A stretch of DNA of 25,938 bases from an uncultured Cytophagaceae bacterium (GTDB lineage: Bacteria; Bacteroidota; Bacteroidia; Cytophagales; Spirosomataceae): the NCBI GenBank assembly GCA_903837305.1, contig CAILUB010000028.1, forward strand, positions 1-25,938. Direction: 5' to 3'. Below, piece by piece: positions 7,523-13,928 of the stretch (positions within the stretch are counted from its first letter, which is position 1; every line of letters begins with the position of its first letter). Both the position numbers and the translations under genes were made by a program. The notes beneath the pieces were generated by a model. That model worked only from the letters and a program-made list of their open reading frames with translations. It searched no databases and was not told where the DNA came from.

Positions 7523-9629
7523 AATCCTCATTTTTCTTTTGCCCTTTTCGCTTGCGGCGCAAGTCGATTCAACGCGCACATTAAAGGAGGTAAAAGTCGA
7601 GGGAATTCGGTCTGAATTATCCACTGACCCTTCGAAAAAAGTGTACCAAGTAGGGGCTAATTTGACGAATTTAGGAGGTAATCTGTTTGACATTTTAAGT
7701 AATATCCCCTCCATTTATGTCACGAGTGATGGCCACGTCACCTACCGTGGAAACCAAAATTTGACCTTATTTTTTGATGGTTTGCCGGCAGGGATTGTGA
7801 GTTCATCCCGCGCAAATGCGTTGAGCCTGTATCCGGCTGATCAGATCGATCGCATTGAAATTCTGTCGAATCCCGGAGCCAAATACACGGCCGAAGGAAG
7901 TTCAGGAATATTGAATATTGTATTGAAAAAAGGGTCGAAATCAGAATCTCTTCGGATAAATTCGAATGTGGGCACAAATGACAAATATGCCCTCTCTGCC
8001 ACCTATGTTAAAGGTGTGAAGCGTTGGACTCATTTGATTGACCTTAATTTGCGCCAAAACAGCAGAAACAATTACCAGTCCTTGTACCGGGAAAATCAAA
8101 GTAGATTTGGCTATTCTCAAATCACCCAAAACACGGATGAAATCAACCGGGATTACAATCAATCCCTTCGTCTAAACTCCACGTATACACTCAGCAAAGA
8201 CCGCAGTATAGGCATGTCTTTTATCGGTCGGCTTTCGAGAGATCACAATTCAGAAACGCGCTATAATAAAAGTGAGTTTGTGAGTACGGCTGATCGTCTG
8301 TATGCGCGCGAGGCAGATAAAAAAGGGAGTGATTATGGCTTCGATTTAAATCTGTTTTACAACCCGAGTGCGAACGGGAAAATCGATTTTTTATGGATTA
8401 GCAATCAAGGATCAGACGCGAATCAATTTTATCAACACTATTTCTACGAGAATTTCGAAACCCCTAACCCAAACATTCCAGAGCGTTTTGAGCGCTCTGC
8501 GGCCTCTAGCCAAAACTCCACTCTCTTACTCCAGGGCGACTGGACTAAAACGATTTCGCCCCGCCTGAAAGTAGACTACGGCTTTCGATTTAATTCCCGG
8601 TTTTTCACAAATGACTTTCGCTATGAAAGATTAAAAGAGGAACTATACGAACGTGATTTGGAAAGATCTAATGGATTCGACTACCAAGAGCACGTGCAAG
8701 CCGCCTACCTCTCGCAAGCCTATAAAAGTGCAAAATGGAATGTAGATGCTGGCCTGAGGTTAGAAGCGACAGAAATAGCTGGTGGAGTGAAGCAAAACTA
8801 CGTGAATTTGTTTCCCGCTTTATCCATACTCCATCTTGTTTCTACGACGGAATCGCTCTCTTTTGGGCTTTCTACCCGCATTACTCGGCCTAGTTATAAA
8901 TCCTTAAATCCATTTATTTCTTTTGCAGATCCGCTGAATTTAAACTCAGGGAATCCTAATTTAAAGCCAGAAAGAACACTTTTGCTAGAATTAGCTCACA
9001 ATAAAGATTTTAAATCGCTGTCTGTATCGAACACTTTATTTTACCGAGAGATTACAGGATTAGTAGGGAGGGTGAGGACATTTTTAGGAGGGGATACCAC
9101 TTTGACTCGCTATGAAAATATCTCCAAATCCCGTGCCTGGGGTTTCGAGAATATATCCACTTGGTCCATCACGAAGAACTATAAAGTCACCTTGAATTCA
9201 TCTATTTTTCAAACGGACTTAGAAGGCTTGATTAATAACACAGAAGTGTCTTTGAATCGTTGGAGTTGGAATACGCGTTTGAACCAACAATTTAAATGGA
9301 ACAAGCAGTGGTCCGCTCAAATATCTGGGATATTTCAATCTGAACAAATTAACCCTTTTGGCATTATTCAACCCTTTTATACGGTGGATTTTGGGGTCAA
9401 AAAAGATTTTGGCAAACTCTCCATTAATGCCCGCGTAAATGATATTTTTGATACCCAAAAAACGGTCTACGACTCCCGTCCCTTCGGCCTAATCAGTGAC
9501 ATAGTACGTAAAAAGGAAACCCGCATTTTCTTTATCGGCTTCACTTACAAGCTTGAAACCAAGAAGATGAAAGAAGCGCTGGAGAGGAGGAGGGTGAACG
9601 AAGAAGAAGTTGAAGTAGATGATTTTTAA
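7515..9629 (+). CDS. Outer-membrane receptor (TonB-dependent-receptor-like plug plus beta-barrel)
   Basis: 704 residues. Signal peptide MHKILIFLLPFSLAAQ is followed at once by a plug domain (about 22-145) with LKEVKVEG, NLFDILSNIPSIYVTSDGHVTYRG, LTLFFDGLPAG, ADQIDRIEILSNPGAKYTAEGSSGILNIVLKKG. The remainder is a many-stranded barrel of the Bacteroidota outer-membrane beta-barrel family (PF14905-like), with the marker ITRPSYKSLNPFISFADPLNLNSGNPNLKPER. The N-terminal carboxypeptidase-regulatory-like domain found in many relatives, including the neighbour at 9846-12275, is absent. The barrel ends near RIFFIGFTYKL, and a charged tail (ERRRVNEEEVEVDDF) follows. The start overlaps the DUF4956 gene by 8 nt. 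The last codons and the stop lie in a perfect hairpin (9598-9654). The ligand is unknown. Confidence 0.88.
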   Translation: MHKILIFLLPFSLAAQVDSTRTLKEVKVEGIRSELSTDPSKKVYQVGANLTNLGGNLFDILSNIPSIYVTSDGHVTYRGNQNLTLFFDGLPAGIVSSSRANALSLYPADQIDRIEILSNPGAKYTAEGSSGILNIVLKKGSKSESLRINSNVGTNDKYALSATYVKGVKRWTHLIDLNLRQNSRNNYQSLYRENQSRFGYSQITQNTDEINRDYNQSLRLNSTYTLSKDRSIGMSFIGRLSRDHNSETRYNKSEFVSTADRLYAREADKKGSDYGFDLNLFYNPSANGKIDFLWISNQGSDANQFYQHYFYENFETPNPNIPERFERSAASSQNSTLLLQGDWTKTISPRLKVDYGFRFNSRFFTNDFRYERLKEELYERDLERSNGFDYQEHVQAAYLSQAYKSAKWNVDAGLRLEATEIAGGVKQNYVNLFPALSILHLVSTTESLSFGLSTRITRPSYKSLNPFISFADPLNLNSGNPNLKPERTLLLELAHNKDFKSLSVSNTLFYREITGLVGRVRTFLGGDTTLTRYENISKSRAWGFENISTWSITKNYKVTLNSSIFQTDLEGLINNTEVSLNRWSWNTRLNQQFKWNKQWSAQISGIFQSEQINPFGIIQPFYTVDFGVKKDFGKLSINARVNDIFDTQKTVYDSRPFGLISDIVRKKETRIFFIGFTYKLETKKMKEALERRRVNEEEVEVDDF

Positions 9630-9654
9630 TCATCTACTTCAACTTCTTCTTCGT
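9598..9654. repeat. Perfect 27-bp inverted repeat spanning a stop codon
   Basis: Positions 9598-9624 and 9628-9654 are exact reverse complements, separated by only TTT. The left arm encodes the EEEVEVDD end of the receptor; its TAA stop (9627-9629) sits at the loop and the start of the right arm. There is no T-run after the stem, so it is not a standard intrinsic terminator, although such a long hairpin at a convergent junction could still stop transcription or protect the mRNA 3' end. A perfect arm copying coding sequence suggests recent template-switch formation (inference). Confidence 0.85.
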
Positions 9655-9772
9655 AGAGCATAGAGCATAAAGCACAAAGCATAAAGAGATTAGAGATTAG
9701 AGAGTATAGAGAGGAGATTAGAAATAGTCCGGAGGGAATGAGTCCGGAGGGAGAGTATAGAGTAGAGATAAG
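9654..9772 (+). repeat. Purine-rich heptamer tandem repeat element, copy A
   Basis: From 9654 the sequence reads as consecutive 7-mers: TAGAGCA twice, TAAAGCA, CAAAGCA, TAAAGAG, ATTAGAG twice, AGTATAG, AGAGGAG, ATTAGAA. Then come two copies of AGTCCGGAGGG (9726-9736 and 9741-9751, 15-bp period), then AGAGTAT, AGAGTAG, AGATAAG. The element directly follows the hairpin at the end of the receptor gene. The same heptamer type and an AGTCCGAAGG core occur at 12362-12459. No open frame of interest is present. Confidence 0.7.
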
Positions 9773-9848
9773 AATTGTGCTGAGAATATGGCTACAAAAA
9801 ATTATATCGTAGGTCAATTTTAGTAGCCATATTCTCAGGGCATTCTTA
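9769..9848. repeat. Imperfect 80-bp inverted repeat between convergent receptor genes
   Basis: CTGAGAATATGGCTAC (9780-9795) and its exact complement (9823-9838) form a 16-bp stem around a 27-nt AT-rich interior. Outside the stem, TAAGAAT (9769-9775) pairs with ATTCTTA (9842-9848) after a short mismatch, so the whole forms an extended imperfect palindrome. The outer right arm contains the TAA stop of the minus-strand receptor. It may act as a two-way terminator; a small palindromic insertion element is an alternative. Confidence 0.6.
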
Positions 9849-12275
9849 TTGACTCTTCACCCTCGACTTCTCCGCATCCAACCCCGTCGCTCTCTCTCTC
9901 GCCCCTTTGATGGACATATTCCCAAAACGGTAAGAGAAATTCAAGCGGACTACGCGGGAATCTTGTTGGGGACGCACAACGATATCTAAGTCTCCGTATT
10001 TAATAAACACATTGGGGTTAGAGGTATAAAGCACGTCTTGTGCATTCAATCGGATGACTCCGCGTTTTTTCAATACCGTTTTTTGGATTCCAAGATTGAG
10101 CGATCCACCTGCCCCAAAAATAAAGGCACTTTCTAATCCACCAGTGAAATAATTTCCACCGATTTCGAAGCGGTATTCTTTTGGTAAGGTAAAGATGTGG
10201 TTCGTGTTGAAATAGAACTGGTTATTAGCTGGACTTAGTTTCGCATTTTCCACTTTTCCTACGAGTTCAGCTCGATTAAAGTAGATGTCAGTATTACTGC
10301 TCCACCATTTTGCAATAGGGATGGGTAGAGAAAAACCAAGGCTATAATTTGTTCGCTCGGCCATGTTTGCCGTGGTCTGGTAGGATTTTCGAGCCTCTGT
10401 GTCTTGCTTTAGGATTTCAGTAATGACATTAGTGGTATGACTGTAGCCCAAAATAGTACTGAATGCACCCATAAAGGTGTGGCTGAATTCTACTGAGTTC
10501 GTTAGCTGAGGAGTTAACATCGGATTACCCACTTTGAAGGTGTAATTATCTAAAAAGAACACAAAAGGATTCAAATCCCCGTAGCTTGGACGATCGATTC
10601 GACGTGAAAAGTTCAAGCTGAGACTGTGGTTTTTGGACAGATCATATTGAAAAAAAGCACTCGGAAATAATTGAGCATAATCGCGGTGGAATGTCGAGTC
10701 TTTCGAGTCCGCTGTGTAGGCTTGAGACAAGCCATCGGCTACAGTCCACTCCCCACGTAATCCGATTTGGTAACTGAATTTGCCGATGGCGCGTTCTGTG
10801 TTCAGGTAGGCCGCGTGAATCTGTTCTTCATAGACGAAGTGATTGCTTTGGCCAGTTAAAAAAGTAAAGGCAGGTGCCCCTTCGTTTTTGCCTTGGAAAC
10901 GTAAATCATTATCCGTTTTCACATAGGAAGATTTTAAGCCAGCGCCCCACTTTGACTTGAGGAATGAGGGGAGGACATAATCTAGTTTGAAGGAATATTG
11001 ATCTACAAAGGATTGAGAATTGTTCAACAAGAGAGAGTCAGGACGCAAGGTACTGAAGTTTCCGCCTTGAAATTGCGATCTTAAATTTGAACCACTATTA
11101 TCCACAAAACGCGCATAATCTAAGTCGATGGTCAACTCACGGCCAGTGCTGTCGTAGGCATGCTTAAAGTTGAAGTTAGTCGCGTAATTATGGCTTGGAT
11201 TGTCTACTGTATTGTAGGTATTTAGTCTGGATAAGGCCGTCCCATTACCAGTATATTGAATCGTCTGATTTAATCCATTATCAATGACAAATTGGTTGAT
11301 ATTTGCGGAAGCCAAAATCCCCAAGGTCGTTTTCTTCGAATAATACCAATCCACACCCCCTTTTAATTGGGTTGTCTGGTTCTCATTTTTAAAAGCAAAT
11401 CCGTTCTCCCAAATTTCATTTTGGGCTTTGAAATTACGCGTTAAATTATTGCGCTCTAACGTTGTTCTATTAACGACGGATCCATTTCCAAACCAGTTCC
11501 AGCCATTCTTTCGGTAATTCAAATTCACCCCCGTGCTTTGGCGGGAATAAATACCTTGTGCTATTGTTGCATTCGCCGAACCATTCAAACCAATGTTCGA
11601 ATTCTTTTTCAACTTGATATTGATAATTCCTCCCGTTCCTGCCGCATCATAACGCGACGACGGGTTAGCCATGATCTCTAGCTGAGAGATTTGGTCTGCT
11701 GGTAAATTCTTTAGATAATTCGCTAAATCAGCACCCGTCAAGTAGGAAATCTTTCCATCAATCATGATTGATGCACCTGATTTTCCGCGCAAAGAAATAT
11801 TGCCATCCTTGTCCACGATCACACCCGGAGAACGCTCTAATAATTCCATCGTAGTATTCCCTGCAGCCATGGCTGAATTCTCTACATTAACGATCGTCTT
11901 GTCGAGCTTTTTTTCGATGAACGGTTTCGTAGCAGTTACCTTCACTTCGGCTAATTCCGTGCTCAAAGGCAAAAGCGTAATGATGCCTAATTCGATTTGT
12001 GTATCAGACAAAATCTCATCTAAGGTAATTTTGCTAGGTTTAAAACCCGTTGATTGAATAGTTAAAGTGAATTTACCCAGAGGTAATTTAGTAACCTGTA
12101 ATTCGCCATTTTCATTCGTATTCATACCCTTTAACAGGCTTGAATCGGTTGTTTTCTTCAATAGAACCGTTGCAAAAGGCAGCGCTTCTTTATTGGAATC
12201 TTGTAAACGTAGGTGTAAGGAATTTTGGCCAAAAGCCGTAATTGAACAAAATAGCAATAAAATCAATATTCTCAT
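9846..12275 (-). CDS. Outer-membrane receptor with carboxypeptidase-regulatory-like domain, plug and barrel
   Basis: 809 residues, complete. Signal peptide MRILILLLFCSITAFGQ; a carboxypeptidase-regulatory-like Ig domain (about 18-90: LHLRLQDSNKEALPFATVLL, LPLGKFTLTIQSTGFKP); a plug (about 115-225: TTMELLERSPGVIVDKDGNISLRG, SIMIDGKISYLTG, ISQLEIMANPSSRYDAAGTGGIINIKLKK). Then comes a large beta-barrel with NFSRRIDRPSYGDLNPFVFFLDNYTFKVGNPMLTPQ, the signature of the PF14905-like outer-membrane family. The end VVRLNFSYRFGN plus a short basic tail ending NRVK-like (SRVKSQ) is typical of the family. There is no SusD partner next to it, so it is not a SusCD pair. It is convergent with the smaller receptor at 7515-9629 and flanked on both sides by heptamer repeats. 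The ligand is unknown. Confidence 0.9.
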   Translation of the reverse strand: MRILILLLFCSITAFGQNSLHLRLQDSNKEALPFATVLLKKTTDSSLLKGMNTNENGELQVTKLPLGKFTLTIQSTGFKPSKITLDEILSDTQIELGIITLLPLSTELAEVKVTATKPFIEKKLDKTIVNVENSAMAAGNTTMELLERSPGVIVDKDGNISLRGKSGASIMIDGKISYLTGADLANYLKNLPADQISQLEIMANPSSRYDAAGTGGIINIKLKKNSNIGLNGSANATIAQGIYSRQSTGVNLNYRKNGWNWFGNGSVVNRTTLERNNLTRNFKAQNEIWENGFAFKNENQTTQLKGGVDWYYSKKTTLGILASANINQFVIDNGLNQTIQYTGNGTALSRLNTYNTVDNPSHNYATNFNFKHAYDSTGRELTIDLDYARFVDNSGSNLRSQFQGGNFSTLRPDSLLLNNSQSFVDQYSFKLDYVLPSFLKSKWGAGLKSSYVKTDNDLRFQGKNEGAPAFTFLTGQSNHFVYEEQIHAAYLNTERAIGKFSYQIGLRGEWTVADGLSQAYTADSKDSTFHRDYAQLFPSAFFQYDLSKNHSLSLNFSRRIDRPSYGDLNPFVFFLDNYTFKVGNPMLTPQLTNSVEFSHTFMGAFSTILGYSHTTNVITEILKQDTEARKSYQTTANMAERTNYSLGFSLPIPIAKWWSSNTDIYFNRAELVGKVENAKLSPANNQFYFNTNHIFTLPKEYRFEIGGNYFTGGLESAFIFGAGGSLNLGIQKTVLKKRGVIRLNAQDVLYTSNPNVFIKYGDLDIVVRPQQDSRVVRLNFSYRFGNMSIKGARERATGLDAEKSRVKSQ

Positions 12276-12361
12276 ATAGGCAATTAATTAATGAAAAACG
12301 AAGATGCAATTTCCATTAAAAAGGTTGCACTGTGAAAAGGAGAATGATAAGCGGTAATTTT

Positions 12362-12459
12362 AACAGAGATAAGAGATAAGAGAGTAAAGAGTATAGATAA
12401 AACCTTCGGACTATCTCTACTCTCTACTCTTTAATCTATACTCTACAATCTATACTCTA
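12362..12459 (-). repeat. Heptamer repeat element with hairpin, copy B
   Basis: On the plus strand, 12365-12399 reads as five 7-mers (AGAGATA twice, AGAGAGT, AAAGAGT, ATAGATA). CCTTCGGACT follows at 12403-12412. Then 12411-12459 reads as seven 7-mers (CTATCTC, TACTCTC, TACTCTT, TAATCTA, TACTCTA, CAATCTA, TACTCTA). The two halves are roughly reverse complements, so the element can fold into a long imperfect hairpin with the core in the loop. Read on the minus strand it starts with the TAG stop of the sugar dehydrogenase gene, then heptamers, then AGTCCGAAGG, as in copy A. Confidence 0.7.
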
Positions 12460-13851
12460 TTGCGGACGCAAACGGAACACCATCCCCGGACTCTCCACCC
12501 CGATATACAAAAACCCATCGCGGCCTTGCTGAACATTACGCATACGGCCCACGTTTAACAAGACCTTCTCTTGCTTAACTACCTTGTTGTTCTTCATTTC
12601 CACCCGGTTCAAATAATTGAAACGTAAAGAGCCGATCATCAAGTTGCCTTTCCAAGCCGGGTATTTATCACCTGTCACAAAAGTTAATCCAGATGGGGCG
12701 ATGGAAGGGATGAAATAGGAAACAGGTTGCTCCATGCCCTCTTTTTTAGAGATTGCTGAAATCGGTTTTCCATCGTAATTAATACCATAGGTGATGACTG
12801 GCCAACCATAATTTTTACCAGGTTGAATCAGGTTAATTTCATCACCGCCGCGAGGACCGTGCTCGGTCTCCCAAATGTCCCCAGTCCAAGGATTGGTCGT
12901 CAAACCTTGTGGGTTTCTTTGGCCATAAGAATAGATGCTCGGGTGATCTGAATTCTTAAATGGATTGTCAGCAGGAACCGTACCATCGTCATTTAAACGG
13001 TGAATTTTTCCGTTATCGTTATCTAAATTTTGTGGGAATACTTTCTCCATTCCGCGTTCACCCACAGAGAAGAAAATATGTCCTTGTTTATCAAAAGTAA
13101 TCCTAGATCCGTAGTGGTAAGAGGTTTTCGTGTAAGGTTTCGCCTCGAAAATCTCCTGTGCTTCTACCCACTTATTATCTTTGATTTTTCCACGAACGAT
13201 GGCCGTTGTGTTTACTTTGGCCCCATCCTCCATTTTAAATTTAGAGTACGACAGATAGATCCATCCATTCTTTTCAAATTGCGGGTGAAGCTTAACATCT
13301 AATAAACCACCTTGACCTTGAGCAAAAACGGAAGGTATTCCGGTGATCGCTGTTTTGTTGCGGTTTTGGTCCACTAAATACAATACGCCAGAGCGATCCG
13401 TAATCAAATAATCATTGGAAGGTAATTGGGCGAAACCCCAAGGGCTTTCGAAACCTGTCGCGATTGTGTCCAAAGCGATAGTCATCCCCTCTGATTTGAA
13501 GATGTTCGAAGTCGGTTTATTCGCGAATTTATATTGTTCCACACCGGCTAAGTTTTCGACGATCAGATCTGCTAATTTTTCGATTTCTTTAGGAGTCAAA
13601 ACCTCTTTCCAGGTAGGCATTCCTGCATCAGGATAACCATTTGTGATACTGTTTAAGATGTCTGATTTTTTGTCTCCGTGTTTCCATTTGCGGTCCACGA
13701 ACGCTTCCACTTTTTCACCGTGGCAAGACGCGCAATATTTGGTGTAATTAACCTCTGCAGGTTCTTCTGTAACAGCAGGAGCCTTCGTTAAGGACATCAT
13801 GCTCAAAGCGGCCATCGCAATCAGGCCAATAAAGGATACTTTTTTATTCAT
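12457..13851 (-). CDS. Cytochrome c / PQQ-dependent sugar dehydrogenase fusion
   Basis: 464 residues with an N-terminal export signal (hydrophobic run to about residue 24). Residues about 35-100 form a class I cytochrome c domain: C40-AS-C43-H44 haem site and Met78 in GMPTW as distal ligand. From about 118 the protein is a GSDH-type six-bladed propeller (PF07995-like): FESPWGFAQLPSNDYLITDRSGVLYLV, GQGGLLDVKLHPQF, YHYGSRITFD with the probable catalytic His, GQRNPQGLTTNPWTGDIWETEHGPRGGDEIN, GKNYGWPVITYG. The family oxidises soluble aldose sugars with PQQ in the periplasm; the fused haem would take the electrons. No PQQ biosynthesis genes are in the window, so the cofactor may be imported or made elsewhere. 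It is divergent from the M14 peptidase with a 77-bp gap. The TAG stop forms part of a heptamer repeat. Confidence 0.88.
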   Translation of the reverse strand: MNKKVSFIGLIAMAALSMMSLTKAPAVTEEPAEVNYTKYCASCHGEKVEAFVDRKWKHGDKKSDILNSITNGYPDAGMPTWKEVLTPKEIEKLADLIVENLAGVEQYKFANKPTSNIFKSEGMTIALDTIATGFESPWGFAQLPSNDYLITDRSGVLYLVDQNRNKTAITGIPSVFAQGQGGLLDVKLHPQFEKNGWIYLSYSKFKMEDGAKVNTTAIVRGKIKDNKWVEAQEIFEAKPYTKTSYHYGSRITFDKQGHIFFSVGERGMEKVFPQNLDNDNGKIHRLNDDGTVPADNPFKNSDHPSIYSYGQRNPQGLTTNPWTGDIWETEHGPRGGDEINLIQPGKNYGWPVITYGINYDGKPISAISKKEGMEQPVSYFIPSIAPSGLTFVTGDKYPAWKGNLMIGSLRFNYLNRVEMKNNKVVKQEKVLLNVGRMRNVQQGRDGFLYIGVESPGMVFRLRPQ

Positions 13852-13928
13852 AGCTACGTAAATTTACAGCCACTAAGCTAAATATTAATTTCTATATTTC
13901 TATCTTTAAAGCTTACCTGATTTAAACT

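Noticed and set aside
9626..9817. 63-residue minus-strand frame ending EEEVEVDD
   Set aside because: The matching end is only the mirror image of the receptor C-terminus created by the perfect hairpin; the rest is translated heptamer repeat.
9846..12275. SusC-type polysaccharide uptake locus
   Set aside because: The barrel signature is of the PF14905-like family and no SusD-like lipoprotein gene is adjacent.
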